Assembly (NCBI RefSeq): GCF_000585335.1
Contig: NZ_KK073872.1
Coordinates: forward strand, 661,317-725,316
Length of the DNA stretch: 64,000 nt
Reading direction: 5' to 3'
DNA from: Cloacibacillus evryensis DSM 19522
GTDB lineage: Bacteria; Synergistota; Synergistia; Synergistales; Synergistaceae
Each line of letters opens with the position of its first letter. Positions within the stretch are counted from its first letter, which is position 1. Positions 35,413 to 44,435 of this stretch are shown piece after piece. The notes beneath the pieces were generated by a model. It searched no databases. It was not told the DNA's origin and worked only from the letters and a program-made list of their open reading frames with translations. Both the position numbers and the translations under genes were made by a program.

Positions 35413-37006
35413 ATGCATATAGAAAACCTTAGTTCCGCTATGGGAATAGAAGTCCCCTTTATAGTTCCGGCCATCCTGATAGTGTATATGACGCTTATGC
35501 TCGGTATTGGGCTGTACGCCGCATTAAGGATCAAAAGCTCCGAGGATTGGTTTGTCGGCAGCCGGCAGATGGGGCCGTGGGTAACGGCGCTGGCTCACGG
35601 GGCGAGCTCTCTGGGGGGAGGCATGTACGTAGCGGGGCCGCAGTTTGGCTGGGAAATGGGAGCCGCCGCATTGTGGGCGGCGCCTGGAGATGTATTCGGT
35701 CCTTTGCTCAACTTTGGTATAATTGCCCGACGCATGAGGCGCTTCAGCGAGAAAATAAAAGCCTTTACGATACCTGATTTCTTCGCATACAGGTATTATA
35801 GCGGCTCTGTCAGGTTTATAGCCGTTATTATCCTGCTTGTCTCAATGACCATCAGCATGGTCGTTGAATATCTTGCCTTGGGGGTCATCATCTCCGCTAT
35901 TACAGGCTGGTCCTTTTTACTATCGCTGGTATCAGGTTGTATCATCATACTTCTGTACACGGGTGCGGGCGGATACCTGGCCGTTGCTTATACCGATTTT
36001 GTGCAGTCGCTGCTGATGATCCTTGGCATGTTCATTTTCATTCCCATCTGCCTGAGCCACGTAGGTGGATTATCTGGAATGAACCTTGGGCTATACAAGA
36101 TAAATGCGGGGCTGCCCACGCTATGGGGGCCGAATTTCCAGTTATGGGGAGCGCCGCTGATGATTGCCGGTATCGCGCTGGTATATTTCCTCGGCTATAT
36201 GGGGCAACCTCACCTGATAATCAAGACCGTCGCCGTTAAAGATACAAAATCTATCAGGCTGGTGCCGATGATCGGCGCGGCTTTTGGTTTCATGCTGGCC
36301 TTCGGCGTCTATACTTTGGGGTGTGGTTTTCCCGGAATTATCAATGCTGCCGGCGCAGAACGCAGAATATGTGATGCCGATGCTGACTTTGAAATTCCTG
36401 CATCCTGTGCTGGCCGGGCTGTTGCTGGCCGGCGCCACGGCCGCGATTATGTCCACGGCGAGCGCATTGCTCCTGGTCATCGGCTCCTGTGCCGGCAACG
36501 ACCTCTATAAAAACATCCTCCGTAAAAACGCCTCCGACGAATCTGTGATGAGGGTAAGCAAATATTCCACATATGGTTTAGGGGTGCTGGGGATCGTCAT
36601 GTGCTTCCTACCGATGATGCAGATTGGGATCTATCAAGTTACATGGATAGCGTGGAGCGTCCTCTCCCCCGCTTTCATCCCGCCCATCCTCGCCGGCCTG
36701 TATTGGCCGCGGGCGACCAAAGAAGGGGCTATGGCTTCGATGCTCAGCGGTTCCGTTATCGGTTTTGTCTGGTACTATACACTACAGGAAGCTACGGATA
36801 TACATACCTTCTTTGCCGCGCTGGTTGTTTCTTCGATTGCCATGATCGCAGTCAGTCTGATGACGAAAGAGCCGCCGCAGGAAGTTGTCGATCTTGTCCG
36901 TTATGCTGCGGAATTCGAGGACCTTGATATAAAAGAAAACACTAAAGAAGCCGCGGTCAAGATCAGCGCGCTGAAATTCGCTCAATTGCTGGAAGAGAAA
37001 ATGTAG
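35413..37006 (+). pseudogene. Sodium:solute symporter (SSS family), frameshifted
   Basis: The N-terminal part (ATG 35413, RBS GGGAG) gives an SSS protein with helices and the motif YLALGVIISAITGWSF, up to about GCGFPGIINAAGAE near 36360. From there the frame drifts to a stop at 36510, while the expected continuation (NAEYVMPMLTLKFLHPVLAGLLLAG, written here in two parts: NAEYVMPML and LAGLLLAGATAAIMSTA) is found in the next frame, running to 37006. The net change is one extra or two missing bases between about 36316 and 36360. The joined product would be about 530 aa, normal for SSS. It is a true frameshift or a base-call error; the rest is well conserved, so inactivation would be recent. Confidence 0.8.
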
Positions 37007-37033
37007 CTTCAAATTCTGCAAGGGGGAATGAAG

Positions 37034-37549
37034 ATGTTGTCTATCAATGTATTAAAAGGTGTTAAATATGTTCCTGAGACGTTGGTGAATAAAATCTCCT
37101 CGTCAAATAAGCATAGGTTAATAGATTGCCGGTACATTGACGTGCTTTATTCTCCCTGCTGGATATTCGCTTTTGGCGCGGTATTTAGATTTTCGCAGGC
37201 GAAACAAAAATTCGTAGGCTACCTCGGTGGAGTGGACGAACTGACTCTTTCTCCCGGGACCGTCACCGCGCTGCCGGAGACGGAAGAGATAAAGGTCATG
37301 GAGAAAAATGTCCTAAGCGATAAAATTACCGAGGCAAGGGCGGAAGAACTGGCATGGGAATACAGCAAAAGATGGGTAATACGTAAAAACCGGATACTTC
37401 ACAAAGTGCCGGAAAAGACGCAGACGCACAGTTATAAAGTGTATAAACCTCTCTACCTATTTGAGTTTTACAAAAAAGAAGAAGAACGCACATTTTACAA
37501 GATAATGGATTCTCTGACCGGAGATTTGGAAAATATAGAGCTAGTATAA
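37034..37549 (+). CDS. Unknown protein in the symporter operon
   Basis: A 171-aa protein with no family that I recognise. It has no signal peptide or clear membrane helix, is rich in basic and aromatic residues, and alternates Tyr/Phe/Lys towards the C terminus (VYKPLYLFEFYKKEEERTFYKI). ATG 37034 is preferred because AGGGGG lies 7 bp upstream; ATG 37028 is too close to it. It lies 27 bp after the symporter and 17 bp before the GldA-like gene, so it is part of the same operon and may bind or modify the operon's substrate. Confidence 0.7.
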   Translation: MLSINVLKGVKYVPETLVNKISSSNKHRLIDCRYIDVLYSPCWIFAFGAVFRFSQAKQKFVGYLGGVDELTLSPGTVTALPETEEIKVMEKNVLSDKITEARAEELAWEYSKRWVIRKNRILHKVPEKTQTHSYKVYKPLYLFEFYKKEEERTFYKIMDSLTGDLENIELV

Positions 37550-37565
37550 GGAGATGCAATCCGAA

Positions 37566-38675
37566 ATGTTGAAGATGTTCATATCGCCGGGGCGTTACGT
37601 CCAAGGGGCCGGCGCCGTCAAGGAACTTGGCAGACACATATCCGTCCTGCGCTGTAAGAACGCTCTGCTGGTTGTAGACCCGATTGGCATAAAGGCTGTG
37701 GGTGAAGGCATATACAAAAGCCTGGAAAATATGGATATAACGTGTCACACGGAAGAATTCAGGAGGGAATGCTGTCAGGAAGAAATAGACCGCATCGCAG
37801 AGAGCGCGAAAAAATATGCGAGTGATATCGTTGTCGCCGTCGGCGGCGGCAAAACGATAGACATTGCTAAAGCGGTTTCTTATAAGATGGAAACTAAGTT
37901 GGCCGTTATACCGACGATCGCCGCGACCGACGCGCCGTGCAGCGCCTTATCTGTAATATATACCAAAGACGGCGTATTCGAGTCATTCCTAGTCCTGCCT
38001 AAAAATCCTGACTTGGTGCTAGTTGATACGGAAGTGATCACGAAGGCCCCCGTGCGGCTTTTTGTTTCAGGTATGGGAGACGCGCTTTCAACCTGGTTTG
38101 AAGCCGACACCAGTTTTAAGTCCTGTACATGCGGCATGCAGCAGACCCTGTCCACTCTTGCCGCGCAGTCATTGGCGCGCACGTGCTATGAGACCATTAT
38201 CACCAACGGCTATGAGGCAAAATTGGCGGTCGAACGCGGAGTTGTTACCGAGGCGGTAGAAAGGGTGACTGAGGCAAACACGCTGCTCTCCGGGCTTGGC
38301 TTTGAGAGCGGAGGACTGGCGGCGGCACACTCCTTTCAGGATGGGGTCACGGTTCTTGAAGAGACCCATAAATATTTTCACGGAGAAAAAGTTTCTTTCG
38401 GAGTAATCTTCCAATTAGTATTGGAAAACCGGCCGGAAAAAGAGATCAACGAGGTCCTTGATTTTTGCCTGAAGGTGGGCCTCCCCGTTTCTCTTGAAGA
38501 TATAGGCGTCGTGGATATTGATAAGCCGCGTCTTTGGAAGGTCGCGGTTGCTACGGCGGGGCCCGAAGAGACGATTCATTCTGAACCGTTTGAAGTCACT
38601 CCTGAAAAAGTCTTTGCAGCATTATTAGTTGCCAATGCTTTGGGCAAAGAAGCTAAAAATAAATTTAATAAATAG
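37566..38675 (+). CDS. gldA: GldA-type iron/zinc-containing alcohol (glycerol) dehydrogenase
   Basis: A 369-aa family III metal-dependent alcohol dehydrogenase. The N terminus MFISPGRYVQGAGAVKELG, the NAD motif VVAVGGGKTIDIAKAV (near 85), IPTIAATDAPCSALSVIY, the metal ligands in GMGDALSTWFEAD and later His residues in GLAAAHSFQDG and THKYFHGEKVSFG are typical. It oxidises glycerol or a related 1,2-diol to the hydroxy-ketone. ATG 37566 was chosen because it gives the usual N terminus; AAGGAG lies 12 bp upstream. It closes the operon, followed by a strong terminator. Confidence 0.92.
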   Translation: MLKMFISPGRYVQGAGAVKELGRHISVLRCKNALLVVDPIGIKAVGEGIYKSLENMDITCHTEEFRRECCQEEIDRIAESAKKYASDIVVAVGGGKTIDIAKAVSYKMETKLAVIPTIAATDAPCSALSVIYTKDGVFESFLVLPKNPDLVLVDTEVITKAPVRLFVSGMGDALSTWFEADTSFKSCTCGMQQTLSTLAAQSLARTCYETIITNGYEAKLAVERGVVTEAVERVTEANTLLSGLGFESGGLAAAHSFQDGVTVLEETHKYFHGEKVSFGVIFQLVLENRPEKEINEVLDFCLKVGLPVSLEDIGVVDIDKPRLWKVAVATAGPEETIHSEPFEVTPEKVFAALLVANALGKEAKNKFNK

Positions 38676-38751
38676 GGGAAAATATATTAACTCGTGGTTT
38701 GTAATATGCCAGCCTAATCCTGCCATATAACAGATAGCTGTTCCATAGAAA

Positions 38752-38791
38752 ACAGATTTCCGCCATCGCTGCCAGGATGGCGGAAATCTGT
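38752..38791 (+). terminator. Terminator of the SDR-gldA operon
   Basis: A perfect 16-bp stem (ACAGATTTCCGCCATC / GATGGCGGAAATCTGT) with an 8-nt loop, followed by ATTTCGG. It lies about 75 bp after the gldA stop. Confidence 0.82.
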
Positions 38792-39217
38792 ATTTCGGAT
38801 GCTTGCCGAAATTTGAGACAGGGCTGCTGCTCTTTATCCCGACTTCGGCACTTTTCTCAAAATACGATGATACGAACCATTAGTGAAATAGTGATTAACA
38901 AGTAGCACCAACAACTTCTAAATGTACCCCAAAAAGAGGCCATAAAAACCGAAAATGTAGTACCTAGTGAATACATCCCATTGCTTTTTCCGGTTTTTAG
39001 ATATAATGTCTTTATGTATATAAGAGCGAATAAATCACCCAACAGCCCAAGGAAGGCAATACAGATCGTTGAATCGGTGCGGCACGGTAAGTCTGTCTCG
39101 ACCCGGATCATCCAGCATATTGGCGTGGCTTATTCAGATGAAGAGGTGCAGCAGATGAGGGCTCTTGGAGCTAAGATCATCGAATCTCTGGAACAGGAGA
39201 GGGCAAAGAAGGCTTCA

Positions 39218-39235
39218 AGCCAGACTCTTCTTTTT
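39218..39235. repeat. 18-bp target duplication of the inner IS1634-type element, left copy
   Basis: AGCCAGACTCTTCTTTTT stands immediately before the inner left inverted repeat and again immediately after the right one (41219-41236). IS1634 of Mycoplasma is known for long, variable target duplications, and the length here agrees with that behaviour. Confidence 0.9.
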
Positions 39236-41218
39236 CCTGACTTTTGCACTTATGAGCATCAACTGAGCCTCTAAACAGCTGCAATCACCATATTTGCAGC
39301 TGTTTTTGTTCTTAAAATTATTGTAGTTTATAGTAGTTTATATTTGTTATTTCATCTATATTGCTGTATAATGTCTGTGTATGGGAGGCGAGGCTTTGAG
39401 ACTGAACACGAGACGTTCCAACGGCGTTGAATATGTTTATTTCCTGGAAAGTTACCGCGATCCTGTCACAAAGGAACCAAGGACGCGGACTGTCAAAAGT
39501 TTTGGACGTCGGGATGTGCTCGAAGCGCGCGACCCGGATATAATGTCCAAGCTGCAGGCTGAGTGCGATAGGATAAACGCCGAGACATCTACTTCCGTCG
39601 AAGAAAAGCTGGCGGAACTTTTTAAGAAAGCTCCCGCCGACCCTGTGTGCGAAGGGTTGTCTTTAAAGAATTACGGCATTTTCTGTTACCGCGCTCTTTG
39701 GAACGAACTGAGTATGGACGTTTGTTTCCGCGGCATACAGTCTCTTTCACGAAGCAAATGTGATCTTGCAAGAAGCGCCTTTTTCCTTTCTGCTCTGAGA
39801 AATATGCAGCCATGCTCAAAGGTCGCATCTTTCAGGCAGAAGGATTCTTATCTCTTTAATTTTGGTTCTCTGCGTTTGGATGATATGTACAGATCTTTGA
39901 ATATGTTTGCCGACTATAAGAGCAAAATAGAGGCTCACCTTTACAAAAAGCTCTTCAACGGAGAAAAGAAGAATGTCAGCGTCGCGTTTTACGATGTGAC
40001 GACTTACTATTTCGAGAGCGTCGAGGCCGACGGTTTCAGAAATTTTGGTTTTTCAAAGGACCACAGGGTTGGAGAGGTCCAGGTTTTAATGGGACTTTTA
40101 ATAGACAAATGCGGTATTCCGCTTGGATACGAGCTTTTTCCCGGAAACACGTCCGAGTTTAAGACGCTGCTTTCATCTTTGAATAAACTGAAGAAGCAGT
40201 ATAAGGTCGAGAAAGTGATCGTTGTCGCCGACAGGGGCCTTAATTCCAAAAGCAATCTTGCCAGGATCAAGGAGATGGGCTTCGAGTATGTTCTTGCGTT
40301 TAAGATCCGCGGAGCTTCCGACGACGTAAAGGCCGCTGTCCTTTCCAAAGACGGATTTACAGAGTGTCTCAAAGAAGGCGAAGAAGATTCCTGCAGGTTC
40401 AAGGTATTGGAGCACACGCAGGTCGTAGTCTGTCCTGACGAGGATGGGGGCAGAAATAAGATATACCTCACAGACAGCCTTATCATAAGCTATTCGTCCA
40501 AAAGGGCGGAGAAAGATGCGAAGGACAGAGGGCGTCTGATCAAAAAAGCTGAGAAGCTTGTCGCTAATCCGTCAATGTTCAAAGCGGAGCTCAAGAAGGG
40601 CGGAAAGAGCTTTGTCGCAGCTGATATAGACGGGAACTCGCTGAAACTCGACGCGGCCAAGATCGCCGAACAGAGCCTCTACGACGGATACTACGGAATA
40701 CTGAGCAGCGACCCCGAGATAAGTCCGGAAGAGGCGGTGTCGATCCATCACGGCCTTTGGAAAATAGAAGAAAGCTTTCGGATAATGAAGAGCGGCCTGA
40801 GGTCGCGTCCCTGTTTTGTTTGGACGCCGGAACACATAAAAGGACACTTCGTGATCTGTTACTTAGCGCTTGTACTGCAGCGTCTTCTCGAGAAAAAACT
40901 TAAGGAGCGCGGCATTGCTGGAAGCTCTCAGGCGATACAGGATTCTTTGAACAAGGCTAACGTAATGGAGCTTCGCATCAAAGGACAGATATTCTACGCA
41001 AAAGAGAAAACCCCAAAGCTTTACGACGAGATAGCGGATACCTTGGGAATAGCGCCCTTAAGAACTTACTCTACTAAAACCGATCTTCAAAAACATTTCC
41101 GCCACAGAATTTCATAGAGAGCTCTGAACTACGTAAATTGTAAAAGGTAAAGAGCGCTGAGCTGTGATATACCAACGGCTCAGCGCTTGTTTAGCTGGGA
41201 GAAAGTGCTAAAGTCAGG
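39236..41218 (+). mobile_element. IS1634-type element (inner), intact
   Basis: A 1,983-bp element. Inverted ends: CCTGACTTTTGCACTT from 39236 and CCTGACTTTAGCACTT read inward from 41218. An 18-bp direct repeat flanks it. It carries one full transposase gene. It is inserted into the related outer element within the coding region, and its ends resemble the outer element's ends, so the two are relatives of one family but not copies. Confidence 0.9.
39396..41117 (+). CDS. IS1634-family (IS4-superfamily) transposase
   Basis: A 573-aa DDE transposase. Recognised parts: SVAFYDVTTYYFES (first catalytic Asp), KVIVVADRGLNSKSNL (second Asp) and HHGLWKIEESFRIMKSGLRSRPCFVWTPEHIKGHFVICYLAL (abbreviated: the catalytic Glu lies in KIEESFRIMKS). 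I take TTG 39396 as the start (GGGAGG 7 bp upstream); ATG 39381 would place the site inside the gene. It appears complete and may be functional. Confidence 0.92.
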   Translation: MRLNTRRSNGVEYVYFLESYRDPVTKEPRTRTVKSFGRRDVLEARDPDIMSKLQAECDRINAETSTSVEEKLAELFKKAPADPVCEGLSLKNYGIFCYRALWNELSMDVCFRGIQSLSRSKCDLARSAFFLSALRNMQPCSKVASFRQKDSYLFNFGSLRLDDMYRSLNMFADYKSKIEAHLYKKLFNGEKKNVSVAFYDVTTYYFESVEADGFRNFGFSKDHRVGEVQVLMGLLIDKCGIPLGYELFPGNTSEFKTLLSSLNKLKKQYKVEKVIVVADRGLNSKSNLARIKEMGFEYVLAFKIRGASDDVKAAVLSKDGFTECLKEGEEDSCRFKVLEHTQVVVCPDEDGGRNKIYLTDSLIISYSSKRAEKDAKDRGRLIKKAEKLVANPSMFKAELKKGGKSFVAADIDGNSLKLDAAKIAEQSLYDGYYGILSSDPEISPEEAVSIHHGLWKIEESFRIMKSGLRSRPCFVWTPEHIKGHFVICYLALVLQRLLEKKLKERGIAGSSQAIQDSLNKANVMELRIKGQIFYAKEKTPKLYDEIADTLGIAPLRTYSTKTDLQKHFRHRIS

Positions 41219-41236
41219 AGCCAGACTCTTCTTTTT
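41219..41236. repeat. 18-bp target duplication, right copy
   Basis: AGCCAGACTCTTCTTTTT, identical to 39218-39235, directly abuts the inner element's right inverted repeat. Confidence 0.9.
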
Positions 41237-42423
41237 GAACCTTCCGTCGAGGAGGCGGAAGAAGGGATCTGCAGATATGAACGCCCGGTCGAAGATGGCG
41301 CGTATATAAAGATCTCGGATATGGTGAATGAAGCGACGATCATAGAGGGGCCGATGAACGCGGCAGAAAAGCTGTACGATCTTTTGGGGTTGGACCATAT
41401 TTTCAAAAGCAGCGCGCGTGAGATGGGCAAGGTTTCTCTCTTGAAGCAGGCGCTTGCCAATACTATGGCTCACCCCTCCAGCAAGCGTGGCATGGTGCAG
41501 TGGCTTCGCGAAGCGTGCCGCAGCGAAGTCTCTGTGGAGCGTATGTATCGACTCATGGATACTCTGTGCGAACGGGAAGAAACGGTAAAGAGGATAATAA
41601 AGAGCCAGACAGAGGGTCTTTTCGCGTCAAAACCGACGCTTATCCTCTTTGACGCTACCACACTATATTACGAGAGCTTTAAAGAGGACGGTCTGCGGCA
41701 GTGTGGTTACAGCAAAGACGCAAAATTCAAAGAGACGCAGATAATAATGGCGCTGGCGGCGACGACGGAAGGGCTGCCGCTGTGGTATGAAATATTCCCA
41801 GGGAAAACGTGGGAAGGAGATTCAATAAAGTCGTTCGTCTCAGACTGGCGCAGAAACGTTTACGAGGAAAGCGGAGGCGTAGTGGCAGCCGACAGCGGCA
41901 TGCTTACCAAGAAGAGAGCTTCCGCATATCGAAGAGCGACCTTAAGATCCGTCCGATGTATCATTGGACGGAATCCAGGATACGCGGCCATATAGCGCTC
42001 TGCTACATAGCCTTTGCGATGATGAGGCAGCTTCAGAAGAGACTGCTTCTTCAGCAGCAGGACCAGATGAGCGTGAAGCGAATCAGGGAGGCATTGCTCG
42101 ACGAAACGTCAGTAATAATAAGAGACAAAAGCAACGGAAGACGTTTGCGTGTCCCGATGGAACAGACGTCGGAGATGAAAAAGATAAACAAAGTGCTTGG
42201 TATCAAACGCACCACCGTTCCGAGAGAAATAACGTCCATGGTCCAGTACAGGAACCGGTATAACTCCGTACAGTAAAGAAGAGCGTAAAAGAAGCGGAGT
42301 CCTCATAATTCATAATAATGAAAAACACAAGGTGCTGCATGCCCTACTAATAAATGTAGTACCTTGTGTTTTTAAAAAGGCTTGATATCACCGGATTTAT
42401 GAGACAAAAGTGCCAAAGTCGGG

Positions 42424-42709
42424 AAAAACTGCGTTTTTCAGCGGCGACTAAATATATCATAAAAGACGCGTCCGGCTGGCCTGCGGGCACTCTATGGAGT
42501 CGGTCGCGATATCAGCCGTAAGTATGAGGCTGGGCTGGGTTACAGGATCGTGGTGTCCCTTCCATTTGCCGGCAGATGTTCTCGCGGCGGCGACTCTTGA
42601 TGTGACCGCATGGCGCGTGCTGGATGTCCGCTGCAATGGCGAGTGTGATAATGTCGTGCCAAGATTATGCTTTGGCAAGGAAAAAGGTGGCAAATGGCCA
42701 GCGGCGGCT
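42424..42709. other. Intergenic stretch with no supported gene
   Basis: Between the outer IS end and the HTH gene, 286 bp hold no ORF with a convincing RBS or family. A 102-codon plus-strand reading frame (42494-42802) runs into the HTH gene on the other strand and shows odd composition; a 78-codon minus-strand frame (42457-42693) is also open. This may be residue of a gene cut off by the IS insertion. Confidence 0.4.
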
Positions 42710-44269
42710 TCAGTAGCCTTGACCGGCGGGAAGGTTGTCGTCTATCTCCATGACAAGTCTTTCGATTCGCGCAATGACATCCTCTCTGGCGGCGGGGGAT
42801 AACTTGGGTTCGATCTCGCGCAGCATGTATTCCCATAGCTCCGTAATGAGATTGCTTTCCGTGATCTCGATTATGGAGGCGGGGGCCGTGTCTTTGTATA
42901 AAAGAGCCAGGTTCCCCTCTCTTATGTATATTATGTCGGAGCGGATATGTTCGCCGCAGTTCTGTATGAGGTGGTAATTCGGGTGCTTTTTTAATAAAGC
43001 TGCAATATGCTGCAGATGCAGCTTGTACTCTATCATTGAGTAATAACAGGTGTCGCCGCATAATATCTGAGAGGCGGCGACCGGTACCTTTCCGGCGGCG
43101 ATCTCTTCCAGCGGGGCAAGGGGGAATATGTCTATGATCCTATGCTCTTTTACGATATCTTCAAAATGCCATGCATCTTCCCTCAACCTGCGCAGCAGTT
43201 TCTGGGACGCGGGGATCTTTGTCTTTGAAATGATATTTTTCACAACAGATGGCGGCATTGTGATCGAGGATAAGGATCCGCTTTGTTGAATACAGCTTGA
43301 GAATGTGCTTTCATAACCCAGCGCGCGCAGCAAAAGCATATTGCACATCTGCGCGCCGCCGTGGGTTTTCGTCATCGGCTTGCAGACGGAAAGATAATCG
43401 GAGAACTCTTTGGCGTAGCAATTCACCGTAGCCTTTTCCAGTGTAAGAAAGGTGGCTCCGCTCTCCCGCTGGTGTCCGACAGAGGTTGAAACCAGAGCGC
43501 CTAAATCCGGCACGACGATTATCGTCCGTCGGTAGAGGCCGTCCCTCATTCGGGGATAATGAAAGGATTCCAGCGATCCTGAGGACATCAGCGGCAGCCA
43601 GCGCGCTATTGAATCGAAAGAATAATTTATGTCGCTCGCTGACGCCGCTATGCGCTGGCAACGGCATCCCTTTTCGCGGAGCGCCGTGATCATACGTGAC
43701 AATTTGGCCGCAAAGTCATCGTTTTCCACTATCCATTCGGAGCTTTCGTCAGATGACACCTGGATGGTGCAATTAGTGCCGTACCTCAATATTTTCTGCA
43801 GAAAATCGCAGACCGCCCTTCTCTTTCCCTCGTTGCCGTAATAGACAAATAGTTTGCTGTTGTTCCATTTGACGTCACCGGCCGCGGTGTTGTCCGCGCC
43901 GTTTTTATCGTGGTATAGAGGCAGCCGGTCGAAAGTTTTTAGCAGTGGCCTTGCTTTGTTATCCTCGTCGTATCTCGCGGACAACAACCATTCAGATAAT
44001 ATCATACGGAGCAGATGCGGCTGGACGGGGTGGCAAAGTTCCTCGCATCCGAGCATTTCGCTGAGGGCGGAAAGCTGGTATCTTTTTGTAAGTTGTTTTG
44101 AAAAGTAATCAGCCATCGCTTCTATGTAAGAGTTGTCATGGGGGATGCCCCGCCTGCCTTTGCGCAGACGGCTGATCATCGACGGATCGACGTTGATTAT
44201 ACGCGCAAGCTGGGCATTTGACGTGGAAGTCATATCCAGCAGAAATTCCAGCTTATCTGAAAATAACAT
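42710..44269 (-). CDS. Large HTH (XRE-like) protein of unknown function
   Basis: A 519-aa protein. The first 60 residues form an XRE-like helix-turn-helix (NAQLARIINVDPSMISRLRKGRRGIP). The remaining 450 residues match no family that I know; they include YGNEGKRRAVCDFLQKIL, a segment with RRTIIVVPDLGAL and several short hydrophobic strands, giving the look of a large sensor or enzyme-like domain. ATG 44269 has GGGAGGG 8 bp upstream, and a longer frame from 44320 is not supported. It is convergent with nothing and divergent to the cyclic-di-GMP genes, so it could regulate them; there is no other evidence. Confidence 0.72.
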   Translation of the reverse strand: MLFSDKLEFLLDMTSTSNAQLARIINVDPSMISRLRKGRRGIPHDNSYIEAMADYFSKQLTKRYQLSALSEMLGCEELCHPVQPHLLRMILSEWLLSARYDEDNKARPLLKTFDRLPLYHDKNGADNTAAGDVKWNNSKLFVYYGNEGKRRAVCDFLQKILRYGTNCTIQVSSDESSEWIVENDDFAAKLSRMITALREKGCRCQRIAASASDINYSFDSIARWLPLMSSGSLESFHYPRMRDGLYRRTIIVVPDLGALVSTSVGHQRESGATFLTLEKATVNCYAKEFSDYLSVCKPMTKTHGGAQMCNMLLLRALGYESTFSSCIQQSGSLSSITMPPSVVKNIISKTKIPASQKLLRRLREDAWHFEDIVKEHRIIDIFPLAPLEEIAAGKVPVAASQILCGDTCYYSMIEYKLHLQHIAALLKKHPNYHLIQNCGEHIRSDIIYIREGNLALLYKDTAPASIIEITESNLITELWEYMLREIEPKLSPAAREDVIARIERLVMEIDDNLPAGQGY

Positions 44270-44435
44270 ATCAGTCACCCTCCCTGAATTAAAGATAACA
44301 TAAAAATGTCTTGTCAACATACTTGCAGTTATATTGGCAATGCCAATTTTCCCGGTATTTATATATGACGATAATTAAATTGCTAAAATTTATTGTAAAG
44401 CTAGGAATAACGTTTTTGGAAAGAGGCTGGCAGAA

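Larger units (their letters stand above)
39014..42276 (+). pseudogene. Outer IS1634-type transposase, broken
   Basis: The 5' part (39014-39235) encodes MYIRANKSPNSPRKAIQIVE to SSQTLLF; after the inserted element the same frame resumes at 41219 (SSQTLLFEPSVEE...) to about 41911 (GVVAADSGMLTKK). A deletion of the middle catalytic part then shifts the frame to EESFRISKSDLKIRP and on to 42276. A stretch of some 150-200 residues between these motifs, expected in this family, is missing. The gene is therefore inactive twice over. Confidence 0.85.
38838..42423 (+). mobile_element. IS1634-type element (outer), degraded and interrupted
   Basis: The ends are inverted repeats: CCCGACTTCGGCACTTTTC from 38838, and CCCGACTTTGGCACTTTTG read inward from 42423. 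It holds one transposase gene interrupted by a second IS1634-type element (39236-41218 plus an 18-bp duplication) and with an internal deletion near 41911. Without the insert about 1.6 kb remain. A terminator-like hairpin (42322-42373, AAAAACACAAGGT / ACCTTGTGTTTTT) stands near the right end. No clear target duplication was found outside it. Confidence 0.82.

Noticed and set aside
42494-42802. 102-codon plus-strand ORF
   Set aside because: It overlaps the HTH gene on the other strand by about 90 bp, with no RBS and odd composition; at most a remnant.
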